DNA from: Anaerolineales bacterium
GTDB lineage: Bacteria > Chloroflexota > Anaerolineae > Anaerolineales > UBA11579
NCBI GenBank assembly: GCA_026129305.1
Contig: JAHCII010000001.1
Location: forward strand, 216,270-280,269
Direction: 5' to 3'
Length of the DNA: 64,000 nt
A program made the translations under genes and the position numbers. The notes beneath the pieces were generated by a model, which was given only the letters and a program-made list of their open reading frames with translations, was not told the origin of the DNA and made no database searches. Below are positions 20,033 to 29,577 of the stretch, piece by piece (positions within the stretch are counted from its first letter, which is position 1; every line of letters begins with the position of its first letter).

Positions 20033-21451
20033 TCAGTCAACGATCTTGTATTCCGCCACACGCCGTTCCAGCGCTTGCCAGATGTCCGGAGCGGTTTCGC
20101 CGGCGGCCAGCTGTTCGGCAATAAAGCGGCCCATGTCGGCGCAGTGGTCGGAGTTGTTGTAGTTGTACATGCCGATGCGCCCGGTGGTCAGCAGGTTGGG
20201 CACCTGGCGCAGCTTGTCGCTGACCAGCTTCATCTTTTCGGCATATTCCAGGTCGTAGCGCGGGTAAAAGTTGGGTTTGCGGATCACCAGGCTGCCCTCT
20301 ACTTCATCCGCTTGGACAAAGCCGGTCTTGACCAAGCCGCTCACCACCTGTTGCACCAGGTCGGCGTCGCTGGTCTGCCACAGGGCGCTGCCCTCGGCCG
20401 CGGTGAAGTCTGCGGTGATCACGGTGCGATCGGCCGGGCCCAGCTGCGGGTTCATCTGTTTCTGCTCGAACAAGCGGCTGAAAACGACATTGCGCTGCGG
20501 GAAGAAGACCCACTGGTCTTGCATCACCAGCGAGCGCTTGACCCACACATACACCAGGACCAAGTGGCGGAACTGCAAGCCGGTCACCGCCCGGTTGAAT
20601 TCAGCATCGCTGTCGCCGAAGACCATACGGCCCAGCAAGGGCAGCGGGAGCGAAGACACCAGGTAATCACAGTCGAAATCCTGCGCCTTGCCATTCACCG
20701 CGCTGTGCACAGCGCGCACCCGGCCGGCGTCCATCTGCAGGCCGCGTACGTCCACGCCGGTCAGTACCTGGCCGCCATGCGCCTGAATGCCCTCGGCCAG
20801 CGCCTGCGGCCAATCGCCAAAGCCCGCTTGGGGATAATAGAAAAATTCCGCATTGGTATCTGCGGTTTCTTTCTTTAGCCCGAGCAGCTTCAAGACCAGT
20901 TCCATACCGCCTGAGGCCGGCAAACGCGTGCGCGCCATTTCGGGATGCAAGCTGGCGGGCTGGCCCCAGACCTTGTCAGCCAGCGGCTCAAAGACCAGTT
21001 CATAGGTCGGCCGTCCAAAGCGGCGAATAATGTACTCTTCGTAAGAACGCGGCGCCTGGTGGTTGAAGATCCCTTTGAGCAGTTCGATGCCGTAACCGAA
21101 GCCGATCTGCAAAAAGCGCCAGGGGCCAAGCGCGCTGGCCAGGTTGCCAAGCTTCAACGGATAGTCCACCAGCTTACCTTCAAGGTACAGGCGGTTCTTT
21201 TTCGGCAGGCGAATTAGCCGGTCGCCCATCAGGTCCAGAGCTTCGTCCAATACCCCCGGGATGACTGAATAGAGCTTGTGCGCACCGTAGTCGAGCACAA
21301 AGCCGTCGTGCTCAAAGCTGGCGCACAGGCCGCCGATCACGGCTTCTTTCTCCAGCACAGTCACGGCATACTTGCCGGTGCGCGCCAAAAAATACCCCGC
21401 TGCCAGGCCGCCGACACCGGCGCCGAGCACTACGATCTTTTCTTTTTCCAT
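20033..21451 (-). CDS. FAD-dependent oxidoreductase, UDP-galactopyranose-mutase/amine-oxidase-like
   Basis: This protein has 472 residues. The FAD-binding motif VVLGAGVGGLAAGYFLAR at the N-terminus is followed by VLEKEAVIGGLCASFEHDGF, as in NAD(P)-binding_8/amine oxidase and UDP-galactopyranose mutase relatives. FEPLADKVWGQP in the middle and TTGRIGMYNYNNSDHCADMG near the end are typical of the subgroup found in polysaccharide clusters. It may isomerise or oxidise a nucleotide sugar. ATG 21451 is preferred to TTG 21454. It follows a candidate terminator. Confidence 0.75.
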   Translation of the reverse strand: MEKEKIVVLGAGVGGLAAGYFLARTGKYAVTVLEKEAVIGGLCASFEHDGFVLDYGAHKLYSVIPGVLDEALDLMGDRLIRLPKKNRLYLEGKLVDYPLKLGNLASALGPWRFLQIGFGYGIELLKGIFNHQAPRSYEEYIIRRFGRPTYELVFEPLADKVWGQPASLHPEMARTRLPASGGMELVLKLLGLKKETADTNAEFFYYPQAGFGDWPQALAEGIQAHGGQVLTGVDVRGLQMDAGRVRAVHSAVNGKAQDFDCDYLVSSLPLPLLGRMVFGDSDAEFNRAVTGLQFRHLVLVYVWVKRSLVMQDQWVFFPQRNVVFSRLFEQKQMNPQLGPADRTVITADFTAAEGSALWQTSDADLVQQVVSGLVKTGFVQADEVEGSLVIRKPNFYPRYDLEYAEKMKLVSDKLRQVPNLLTTGRIGMYNYNNSDHCADMGRFIAEQLAAGETAPDIWQALERRVAEYKIVD

Positions 21452-21467
21452 CAATGATTACGCTCCG

Positions 21468-21510
21468 CAAAAAGAAGGCGGCCGGCCGCTTTGACGCTGG
21501 CGAGCCGCCT
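21468..21510 (-). terminator. Candidate rho-independent terminator
   Basis: On the minus strand the stem AGGCGGC...GCCGCCT (21-base spacing, partly self-paired inside) is followed by TCTTTTTG. It lies between the methyltransferase ending at 21538 and the flavoprotein starting at 21451, and may split or attenuate the long operon. Confidence 0.5.
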
Positions 21511-21537
21511 CTGATGTCCCAACAATAATAACGGGCC

Positions 21538-22470
21538 TTAAGCCTTTTCCGCCAGCACCAACATCTGCCCCATCCAGTATGGAATCTGCATATGGGCCAG
21601 GCCCAGGCGTTTCACCAACCAGCCTGCCGCCCGGGCCACTGGGCGCAGATAGGCTTCCATGCGGAAAAGCACGTAGCCCAGTTCCAGGCTTTGCCAGTGC
21701 GGGCGCGTGCTCAGGACGTTCAGACCCATCTCCGCCAGCATGCGCTTCAGTGTGGGCGGAGTGAAGTAATACAAGTGCACCGAAAGCAGGAAGACCCAGC
21801 GGCGCCCCATCAGGCGCGCGACCAACGAATCGATGTCAGGATAATTGACCACCAGCAAACCGCCTGGCTTCAGCACCCGGGCGCATTCGGACAGGGTGGT
21901 CTTGGGGTCTGGCGTATGTTCCAGCACATCCCACAGGCTGACCACATCAAAGCTCTCGTCTGCCAACTGCATGTCATGGATGGTGCCAGGCACCACATCC
22001 AGGCCGTAGTGCTGCTTGGCCCACTCAGACATCCAGCGGTTGGGTTCGCAGCCGGCCACCTGCCAGCCGGCGCGCTGCGCCACCGCCAGGAAGGAACCGC
22101 CGGCCGTGCCCACGTCCAGCAGGCGGCCGCGGCCGGGGCGCAGGCGCTCGATCAGCTTGAGCGACTTGGCAAACGTGCGCTCGCGGCCGGCCGCCTGCGA
22201 GACAAACAGCTCATCCGTGCCATCGCTGTAACCGCCAATGACCACATCGGAGCGGAGCCGCGGGTTTAGATACAGCAGGCCGCAGGACTTGCAGCGCACC
22301 AACTGGTCCAACAGCACTTCATCGCCCGAAGAACGGAAGGTGTTGGCAATTTCGTCAGGCTTGGCCTCTTCGTAACGCGGCGGGTAAACCACTTCATACT
22401 CGTCTGCGCCGCATAGATTGCAAGGCACAGTCTCTAATAGGGCCTTATAGGCCTCAACAGTATTAGGCAT
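21538..22470 (-). CDS. Class I SAM-dependent methyltransferase with N-terminal zinc ribbon
   Basis: This protein has 310 residues. The N-terminus carries two Cys pairs, CNLCGADEYEVVY at residues 16-28 and CKSCGLLYLNPR around residues 60-71, forming a zinc ribbon as in Methyltransf_13/23-type sugar methyltransferases. Motif I is RLLDVGTAGGSFL, and DVVSLWDVLEHTPDP follows. A hydrophobic C-terminal stretch may sit on the membrane. C- or O-methylation of a sugar nucleotide or glycan is likely. It is 3 bases from the GT2 gene upstream. Confidence 0.83.
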   Translation of the reverse strand: MPNTVEAYKALLETVPCNLCGADEYEVVYPPRYEEAKPDEIANTFRSSGDEVLLDQLVRCKSCGLLYLNPRLRSDVVIGGYSDGTDELFVSQAAGRERTFAKSLKLIERLRPGRGRLLDVGTAGGSFLAVAQRAGWQVAGCEPNRWMSEWAKQHYGLDVVPGTIHDMQLADESFDVVSLWDVLEHTPDPKTTLSECARVLKPGGLLVVNYPDIDSLVARLMGRRWVFLLSVHLYYFTPPTLKRMLAEMGLNVLSTRPHWQSLELGYVLFRMEAYLRPVARAAGWLVKRLGLAHMQIPYWMGQMLVLAEKA

Positions 22471-22473
22471 CAG

Positions 22474-23409
22474 TTATCGGCTTCTTCGTAGGAAAGTTTT
22501 GATCTCTTGGAAACGCGTGTTTATGGCGTTCAGGGACAGACCAATGCCCAGGGCGATCAACCCTGAAGGCACGCCCAGCAGCACCACACCCCCCAAAATG
22601 CTGTCCGGCAGGCTGCCCTGCCCAAAGATGCTGAACAAGCGCAGCACACCGGCGACCAGCGCCAAGCTCCAGAAAAATGCAGCGATGGCGCCAAACAAGC
22701 GCAGCGGGCGATGGTCGCGCAGCAGGATGGCAGCGGTCAGCACGATGCGGTAGCCGTCGGCGAAAGGCCGCAGCTTGGACTGGCTATCCTCCGGGCGGCT
22801 GCGGTAGCTGACCGGCACTTCCAGCACATTCAGCCCTTCGGCCAGGGCCTGCAAGGTGATCTCGGTCTCCACCTCAAAGCCGCTGGTCAGCACCGGGACA
22901 CTCTCCATGAAGCGGCGGTTGAAAGCGCGGTAGCCGGAAAGCACATCATCATATTGCGTATCGAACAGACGGTTAATGTAGGCCACGATCATGCGGTTGC
23001 CAAATTGATTGAGACGCTTCATGTTGGCGTCGCTGGCGCCATCCAGGCGGTGGCCCACAGTCATGTCCGCTAAGCCTGCCAGCACCGGCTGCAGCAAAGT
23101 GATCACCTCCTCGGCCGGGTAGGTGTCGTCACCGTCCACCAGCACCACAATATCTTCATTGAGGTTATCGAAGATGGCGCGCAGCACATTGCCCTTGCCC
23201 AGTGCAGGCACCAGGTGCACTTCGGCCCCGGCTTTGCGCGCCAAGGCAGCGCTGCCATCGGTAGAAGCGTTGTCAAAGACGTAAATCGGGGCGCGCGGCA
23301 AAGCTTTACGAAAGTCTTTGACCACTTTGGCGATCGTGGCCGCCTCGTTGTGGCAGGGGATCGCCACGGCGATACTCGGTTTGGCGCTGCGGGTCTTTTT
23401 TGCGGGCAT
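22474..23409 (-). CDS. Membrane-anchored glycosyltransferase family 2 (polyprenyl-phosphate type)
   Basis: This protein has 311 residues. The GT-A catalytic domain starts VAIPCHNEAATIAKVVKDF, with YVFDNASTDGS and the metal site VVLVDGDDTYPAEE. The C-terminus has two hydrophobic segments near residues 235-255 and 268-292. This plan matches polyprenyl-phosphate mannose or glucose synthases that make the lipid-linked donor for GT-C enzymes. Two large GT-C-like genes flank this region, so it may supply their donor. Confidence 0.85.
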   Translation of the reverse strand: MPAKKTRSAKPSIAVAIPCHNEAATIAKVVKDFRKALPRAPIYVFDNASTDGSAALARKAGAEVHLVPALGKGNVLRAIFDNLNEDIVVLVDGDDTYPAEEVITLLQPVLAGLADMTVGHRLDGASDANMKRLNQFGNRMIVAYINRLFDTQYDDVLSGYRAFNRRFMESVPVLTSGFEVETEITLQALAEGLNVLEVPVSYRSRPEDSQSKLRPFADGYRIVLTAAILLRDHRPLRLFGAIAAFFWSLALVAGVLRLFSIFGQGSLPDSILGGVVLLGVPSGLIALGIGLSLNAINTRFQEIKTFLRRSR

Positions 23410-23421
23410 ACGGGCTATTCC

Positions 23422-24903
23422 TTAGCGGGCCAGCCAGCGCAGGGCCAGCGCCCGGTAAGGCACCATCTCCATCTTGGTCTCGAAGCGCCGGCGCAGGAAG
23501 TTAAAAGGCTGGCGCAGCAGCTTAAGGGGATGATAACGCAGTTTCCACCACAGGAAGTGGGCGTACAAGCGCAGGCGGAAACGCGCCAATTCAGCGTAAT
23601 CCTCTCGCCAGGTGGGGCTGAAGTTCAGTTCGGACAAGCTGGCGTAGCCCGAGAATTGCTTGTGAATAGAGGAACCTGGTACCGGTGTGACAATGAACAA
23701 AGCCACTTCGTCCACACCCACCTGGGTCAAGTCGTGCACCAGGTCCCAGGTCATCCGGCGGTCTTCGGGGGTTTCGCCGGGATAGCCCAACACAAAGCAG
23801 GCCTGGGAGCGAATGCCCACCTGGTTCATACGCTTGACCAGGCGCACAGCGTACTGCAAATTGAAGGGCTTGCGCATCAGCTTGAGCAGACGCGGTGACC
23901 CCGTCTCAGGCGAGATCGAGATATAGCGGCAGCCCGCCGCGGCCATCTGGTCGATGGTTTCTTCATCACGCATCGTCTCCACTTTGGTCCCGGCGGCGAT
24001 CTTCCAGGTGACCTGCAAATCCCGGCGCAAGATCTCGGCGCAGATGGCACGGATGCGCTCATCGGAGATGGTCGGGTCCAAATCTTCGACATGAAATTCG
24101 CTGACGCCCAGCGTCTTCTGAAAATGCTCGATCTCATCCACCACGTTGGCGGCCGAACGCGGTCGCCATTTCTGGCGATTGGTGGCTGGCACCACGCAGA
24201 AGCCGCACGGGTAGGGGCAGCCGCGCGAGGTCAGCAGCGGCAGGTAGCGCTCGGCCGAGAGCGGGCCATGGGCGAAACGCAGGCTCCAATAATTCTCCAG
24301 GGGGAACAAGTCCCAGGCCGGGAGAGGCAGCGCGTCCAGCTGGCTTTCATCCATGAAGCCGGCCGGCAGATTGTAGAAGTCCGGGCTACCCAGGCCGTCA
24401 ATAGTGCGCAGAGCCGCCGGGGCGCCGGCTTGCAAAGCGTCCAACAGGCGCAGGGCGCGTCGCTCTGCCTCGCCGGTCAGCACGAAATCGGCCCCGGCGG
24501 CATAGAATTCGGCGGCGACTTCAGACAAGGCGTAGGCGGTAACCGCCTGGGTGTTCTCCATCACCACCAGCTTGGCAGCCGGGGCCGCGGCTCGGGCGGC
24601 GCGCACCAGCGCCAGGCTGGAAAGGTGGTTGGTCAGGTTAATGGCGTAGAGGAAGACCACCTGGGCATCCGCCGGGATGCGCTCAGCCACTTGGGCGGCG
24701 GTCAGGCCGTAAAAGTTGAAGTTGCCTTCACGGCGCGCCTGCCGCGGAGCCGCGGCGTAGGCATCAATCACCTGCAGCGCATGCCCGGCGGCGCGCAACG
24801 CCCCGGCCAAATAGGCCAGGCTGATGGGCATGTAGACAATGCCAGTGGTGAAGGGGTCATTGCGCTGCGCCACCAGGTTGGGATTGATCAGAACGATGGA
24901 CAT
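23422..24903 (-). CDS. Radical SAM protein with N-terminal B12-binding-like domain
   Basis: This protein has 493 residues. The N-terminal part (1-165) is laid out like a cobalamin-binding domain (PNLVAQRNDPFTTGIVYMP) but no D-x-H-x2-G motif is visible, so cobalamin binding is uncertain. The radical SAM core carries the cluster motif C229-x3-C233-x2-C236 in SRGCPYPCGFCVVP. FVLGYPGETPEDRRMTWDLV is typical of the B12-binding radical SAM family. The substrate is unknown; the C-methylation or rearrangement of a lipid or glycan is possible. It lies between a GT2 gene and a GT-C gene. Confidence 0.83.
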   Translation of the reverse strand: MSIVLINPNLVAQRNDPFTTGIVYMPISLAYLAGALRAAGHALQVIDAYAAAPRQARREGNFNFYGLTAAQVAERIPADAQVVFLYAINLTNHLSSLALVRAARAAAPAAKLVVMENTQAVTAYALSEVAAEFYAAGADFVLTGEAERRALRLLDALQAGAPAALRTIDGLGSPDFYNLPAGFMDESQLDALPLPAWDLFPLENYWSLRFAHGPLSAERYLPLLTSRGCPYPCGFCVVPATNRQKWRPRSAANVVDEIEHFQKTLGVSEFHVEDLDPTISDERIRAICAEILRRDLQVTWKIAAGTKVETMRDEETIDQMAAAGCRYISISPETGSPRLLKLMRKPFNLQYAVRLVKRMNQVGIRSQACFVLGYPGETPEDRRMTWDLVHDLTQVGVDEVALFIVTPVPGSSIHKQFSGYASLSELNFSPTWREDYAELARFRLRLYAHFLWWKLRYHPLKLLRQPFNFLRRRFETKMEMVPYRALALRWLAR

Positions 24904-24959
24904 AGAAAGAACGCCTCCAGTGAGGCGCTCAAGAAATTATACCCAGTGCAACGGCTGAC

Positions 24960-27518
24960 TCAGTCGCACACGAATGGAGCAGGGCCTTCAGCGGTCAGGG
25001 CGGGCTGCGGCCCATTGAGGAACAAGACCGCCGCAGCTCGCAAATAGCCCTCCTGCGCACAGCCCAGCACCAACACATCGCTCGCATTGGGGAAGGCGGG
25101 TGCCATCGTGGTGGGCAGCGCCACCTGGTCATAGACTTGCGGGCCAACCAGGCGGAAAGCCAGCCGGGCAAAAGGCTGCGGGGAGAACGCATCGGCCTCA
25201 TTGCTGGGCAACCCACCGCCCACGGAGTAATGGCTGGGGTACAGGGCGCGGCCCCAGTACAGGCGTGCCTCCGGCTGCTGTAGGAAGGCCTCGCCATCCA
25301 GGCCGGCGGCCTGGAGGCGTTGCAGGGCGACGGCCCGATCCATGTCCGCATAGCGGCTGGGCACGATCAGTTCCACCAGCGGGATGGCCGCGCCAGCCAA
25401 CAGCACCAGGGCCGCCGCGGCCAGCAAAGTCCGGCGCCCTGGGGCAACGCTCTGAGTTTCAGCCACGGGTTGCGCCTCAGCCTGCGGCTGGCCCCCCAAC
25501 AAAAAGCCGCCCAGCCACAGGGTCAGCTGCCCCAAGCCAACGCAGTAGAACAGAAGCACCACCCAATCGGCAGGCAGAATCAAGCGCCAGCCGGAGACGC
25601 GCGCCAGGGCGGTACTGATGCTGTAGAGCAGATGCAGGCTGATCGGCACCAGGGTCAACCAGCCCAATTTGCGCCAGGTCGCGCCAATGCCTACAGCGAT
25701 AACCGTCAAGTTAAAGACCAGGGGCAGCCAGGCCTCCGAGGGCAAGTCCCCCCCCCAAGCACCCCAATAGGGTGTGCTGGTCAGATAACTGTCCAGCGAA
25801 CAGCACTCGTTCCACAGGCGGCCTTCCAAGCCCTGCCAGTAAGGCTGCAGGTTGTAAAACGCCACCAAGCGGTCAGACAGATCAAAGCGCATGGGTAAGG
25901 CCAGCAAGGAAGAGACTTCGTTGCGCAGAGTGTGCGCTGTGATAAAGCCGGCCACCTCGCCGGGATGCGCCAGCACAAAGGCGCGCACGTGGGCCGAGCC
26001 TAAACGGACATAATCCTCTACTGGCGTATCCGGGGGAAAGCCGGGGTCCGCCAATTCGGGAGTTAGGCTGTATTGCTTGGCCATGTAGAGCATCTGCAAG
26101 GGCTGAGAATAGCCAAACTGGCCCGTACGCTGGGCGTTGCGCAGCAACCAGGGCAGCGCTGCCAGGGCAAAGCCCGCCAGCAGGACCGCCGCCAACTGCA
26201 GGCGCGGCCGCCAGCCCCCGCCCGCCTGCCAAAAAGCCAGTAGCATCAAAAGGGGCAGAAAGATCAGGGTCTGCGAACGCAGCAACAGCATCAGGCCCAG
26301 GGCCGCGCCGACCGCAAGCGCCCAGAGTGGGTTGCGCGGCTGCCTTTGCAGCCAGTGCAGCAATAGTAGTGTGAAGGCGGCCAGCGCCAGCGCCGCGGGC
26401 AAATCCGTCATCAGCAATTTGGAATGCGAAACCAGGATGTCACCGGACAGCACCAGGGCATTCACTTCTCGTAAGGTGATCACGGCAGCCAGCAGCACAC
26501 CGGCAAAGCGGGTATGCAATCGTTTGGCCAGCAAATACAGCAGGGCGGGAAACAGCGCCAGCACCAGAATTTGTGCACTGACCAGATTGGCATAGCTCTG
26601 CCCGGCCAGCACATGCAGCAGGGCCAAAAAGGTCGAATACAAGGGCTTTTCAATCACGTCGGGCAGGCCGGCGCCGATCAACAGGCGTTGCGCGGCCACA
26701 TCCACAGTGGCCGCGTCGGAATTCGGATAGAACTCGAAGTTAGGTGCGGTCGGCGCGGGGGAGAAGTAGGTGGGCAAGATCGGCTGGGCGATCCACAACC
26801 CGGCCGCCAGCGCCCAGATCAAGAGCGCCAGGGCAGCATCCAGGCGGGTGAAACGCCAAGCGAGTTTGCGGTTGGCCCAGGCCAGCGCGCCGGCCATTAC
26901 CAGAGCGATCAGCCAACCCACGGCCACCTGGGTATTCAAGACGGGCGTGCCTGGGGTATCCCAACCAGTGCGGTCCGGCTGCAGGCCCAGACCACTGGAC
27001 CCCATAAACACTGCCAGCGAAAAAAGTGCCAACCCAGCCCACAGGGCCGGCCTCCAGACAGCTTTTTCGGCTGGCCACCATTTGTTGTTTTCAAGGTCCA
27101 GCTGGGGCAATAGCAATAGGTTGAGGAATGCCAGCCACAAGAGCCAAACGATGAGCGGCAGCAGGCGCACCAACCGGGCAGAGACAAACGCATCGGTGAA
27201 TTTGGCGGTCAGCAGCACCAGATAAACACACACCACCCCCAGCACTATCGAGACCCCCAGAATACCCTTCAAGACCTGCGGCTGGCTGAGGATCTGGGCT
27301 ACGCGGTGGGCGAATGGCTGCCCATGCTGCAGCATCAGCGCCAACAGGCCGCAGGTTGTGCTAAGGCCCAGCAGCAAGACCAACAACCCCCAGCGAGCCA
27401 GAGACAACCCCAAAAAACCACTGCCTTCGCCGGGGAGAAACAGGAGGAAGGCCACCGCGATAAAACCGCCTTGCGCGGTCAGCCAGCCCCAGTTTTGCCA
27501 GACCCTAGGGGCACTCAA
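24960..27518 (-). CDS. Large GT-C-like membrane protein (copy B of a paralogous pair)
   Basis: This 852-residue protein has the same architecture as the protein at 17460-20021. It has an N-terminal membrane bundle, TYFSPAPTAPNFEFYPNSDA near residue 260, more membrane segments with LPADWVVLLFYCVGLGQL, and an outside C-terminal domain with DVLVLGCAQEGYLRAAAV and a final Cys. It starts at TTG 27518 with AAGGA eight bases upstream, and overlaps the upstream membrane protein by 14 bases. It is likely an extracytoplasmic sugar transferase using a lipid-linked donor; the acceptor is unknown. Confidence 0.65.
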   Translation of the reverse strand: MSAPRVWQNWGWLTAQGGFIAVAFLLFLPGEGSGFLGLSLARWGLLVLLLGLSTTCGLLALMLQHGQPFAHRVAQILSQPQVLKGILGVSIVLGVVCVYLVLLTAKFTDAFVSARLVRLLPLIVWLLWLAFLNLLLLPQLDLENNKWWPAEKAVWRPALWAGLALFSLAVFMGSSGLGLQPDRTGWDTPGTPVLNTQVAVGWLIALVMAGALAWANRKLAWRFTRLDAALALLIWALAAGLWIAQPILPTYFSPAPTAPNFEFYPNSDAATVDVAAQRLLIGAGLPDVIEKPLYSTFLALLHVLAGQSYANLVSAQILVLALFPALLYLLAKRLHTRFAGVLLAAVITLREVNALVLSGDILVSHSKLLMTDLPAALALAAFTLLLLHWLQRQPRNPLWALAVGAALGLMLLLRSQTLIFLPLLMLLAFWQAGGGWRPRLQLAAVLLAGFALAALPWLLRNAQRTGQFGYSQPLQMLYMAKQYSLTPELADPGFPPDTPVEDYVRLGSAHVRAFVLAHPGEVAGFITAHTLRNEVSSLLALPMRFDLSDRLVAFYNLQPYWQGLEGRLWNECCSLDSYLTSTPYWGAWGGDLPSEAWLPLVFNLTVIAVGIGATWRKLGWLTLVPISLHLLYSISTALARVSGWRLILPADWVVLLFYCVGLGQLTLWLGGFLLGGQPQAEAQPVAETQSVAPGRRTLLAAAALVLLAGAAIPLVELIVPSRYADMDRAVALQRLQAAGLDGEAFLQQPEARLYWGRALYPSHYSVGGGLPSNEADAFSPQPFARLAFRLVGPQVYDQVALPTTMAPAFPNASDVLVLGCAQEGYLRAAAVLFLNGPQPALTAEGPAPFVCD

Positions 27519-29577
27519 AACTGCGATCCTTGGGCAAGAAGATCTCCACGCCCAAATCCCGGTAGTCCGAGATGGATTGATAGTGCTGCAGCAAAGGCAC
27601 CGTCACCCACTTGACCCAGGCGTTGTTCTCCTCGGCCATGCCATCCCCCAGGGTGTCTTCCATCTCGCCTTCCTTGTACAAGATCGCCTGGCGCTCACTG
27701 ACAATCAAAGCAAAGCGTCCCGAAGCCAGGTCTCGTTCAAAGGCTTCAAAATAGGCGCCATCGCCCTCCAGCGCTTTGTCCATCACGAACTTCTTTTCAT
27801 AGTCTACGATCAGCGGCAAATCGCCCAGTTGGCCAAAGGTGAGCAGCTGGCGCTGGTCCATCAGCAGCACATCCCCGTGCTGGCGCGCACAGGCCACCTG
27901 GTCTTGAATACGCTCCAGCACGAATTGGGTGCGCTCGGCCTCCGGCAGCTCCAGCGGCTTGCCGCTGGTCAGCGGCAGCAACGCCGGGAGGAAGACCATC
28001 GCCGCCAAAAGCCAGCGCAGAGCAGGCGGGCGCCCCAACAGAGGCTCCAGCCGCCCGGCCAAACCGCCCTCCCAAGCCAGGGCGGCCAGCAGCACCAGCC
28101 CCACCAGGAACATATCCATATTGTGCAGGTCGGCGCCGCCGCCGATCTTGGCGCTGGCGATCAGGCCCACCCCCAGCAATGCCCCCAGCCCCAGCAGGGT
28201 GGCGATGCGCTGCCACAAGACCGTTTGCCAGCCGCCGCGCCGCGCCAGCCAAACCAACAGCCCGATCAGCGGCAGCGTGGCGGCGGCCAGGCCAAGCACA
28301 ATCCCTGGCCCATAGACCGGGTTGGGCAGCAGACGCCCCCAAAGATAAGGCTGCAGCTGGGTGACCTGCTGCAAGCCTTCGAGGGTTTCCACGGTGGTGG
28401 CGGTTCCCAGACTGGAAGGCGCCTCTGCGCCCGGAGACGCTGCCGGAGAGAGGGCAGCCAACAGGCCGACGACAACGCCCTGCAACACAGGCAGACCTTT
28501 GCTCCAGGCGGCGGCCAAGCCCATCAGGACGACGCGCAGCCAATCACGCCCGGTCAGTTTTCCCCGGGCCAATACGGCGTCGCCAAAGGTCAATATCACG
28601 GTGTAAATCGCCGGGGCAAACCGCCAGCTAAAGCGACTCAGGCCGGCGTAATCCCCCGCCAGGTAGACCAGCGGCAAAGCCAGCCAAAGCGGTTTGCGCC
28701 GGGCCAAGGCCACCAAAATTGCGGCCAAGACCAAGGGGGTATAGACCGGGCCTTGGTTGAGGAACACCAAAGACCACAGCCCAGCCAAGAGCCACTGGGC
28801 GCGCCCGTCTTTTGCCGGGCGAAAGGCCACCCAGCCCAACAGGGCGTAAGGCAGTGTGATCAGCAGCGCACCCCAAAAGCGCACCCAGGCAATCGATACA
28901 TTCGAGATCAGGAAAGGCAGGCCCCACAGGGTTTGGCGCACCTCGTCGATCCAGGCAAAAATAGGACCCGAATGACGGTAACGCTCTGCCCCAAAGGCCA
29001 GGGAATAATCCCATAGCCGGTTGCCCTCAGACCAGTGCAAAGCGAAAGGAAAATGGCTTACTTTGACAAAGGCAGCCCCCAGCACGAGCGCTGCGCCCGT
29101 CACCAACCCGGCCAACAGCACAGAGGCCCAATCGGACAGTCTGGCCTGATCCCCCAACAGCCAGGCGGACGCAGCAATTACGCAGGCAAAGAGCACCAGG
29201 CGAATGCCCAAGCCCACAAACAAACTGCCCCAGGGAGAATAAAACAGGAACCAGGCAAACAAGACCTGCAAAGCCAATAAGAGCGCCCAGCGAGTATGAC
29301 GCGCGAGTTTAGAGCGCAGGGCCAATAATCTGACTTCGATCTCCGTTTTTTGTGGCAGATTGAACAGAAAAATATAGGCGAGCGCCGCCAAAGCCGCCAA
29401 AGCCAGCCAAATCAGCCCGGCAGTCGCCGCCCATTTCAGGGAAAAGCGCCCCACCCAGAAGCCGGATCCGTCCCCCAAATGGAAAACTTCATAACCCGCC
29501 CAAAAAACCAGGAACAAACTAAGGGCGAACTCAAGAGTCCGCCCCCAGTGCAATGCGGGAGGGTTAGCGCGTTTCAT
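27505..29577 (-). CDS. Polytopic membrane protein, GT-C-like
   Basis: This 690-residue protein has about eleven or more hydrophobic segments. The outside loop contains SHFPFALHWSEGNRLWDYSL, with acidic and aromatic residues, and a soluble C-terminal domain of about 150 residues begins near FVLERIQDQVACARQHGDVL. It differs from the 852/853-residue pair, though the overall plan (membrane bundle plus outside tail) is similar. It overlaps both neighbours by 14 bases. Transfer of sugars at the outer face of the membrane is the most likely role. Confidence 0.6.
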   Translation of the reverse strand: MKRANPPALHWGRTLEFALSLFLVFWAGYEVFHLGDGSGFWVGRFSLKWAATAGLIWLALAALAALAYIFLFNLPQKTEIEVRLLALRSKLARHTRWALLLALQVLFAWFLFYSPWGSLFVGLGIRLVLFACVIAASAWLLGDQARLSDWASVLLAGLVTGAALVLGAAFVKVSHFPFALHWSEGNRLWDYSLAFGAERYRHSGPIFAWIDEVRQTLWGLPFLISNVSIAWVRFWGALLITLPYALLGWVAFRPAKDGRAQWLLAGLWSLVFLNQGPVYTPLVLAAILVALARRKPLWLALPLVYLAGDYAGLSRFSWRFAPAIYTVILTFGDAVLARGKLTGRDWLRVVLMGLAAAWSKGLPVLQGVVVGLLAALSPAASPGAEAPSSLGTATTVETLEGLQQVTQLQPYLWGRLLPNPVYGPGIVLGLAAATLPLIGLLVWLARRGGWQTVLWQRIATLLGLGALLGVGLIASAKIGGGADLHNMDMFLVGLVLLAALAWEGGLAGRLEPLLGRPPALRWLLAAMVFLPALLPLTSGKPLELPEAERTQFVLERIQDQVACARQHGDVLLMDQRQLLTFGQLGDLPLIVDYEKKFVMDKALEGDGAYFEAFERDLASGRFALIVSERQAILYKEGEMEDTLGDGMAEENNAWVKWVTVPLLQHYQSISDYRDLGVEIFLPKDRSFECP

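Noticed and set aside
27358..29016. 552-codon plus-strand frame opposite membrane protein genes
   Set aside because: It is rich in Gln and Arg with no membrane or domain pattern, and it crosses two real genes on the other strand.
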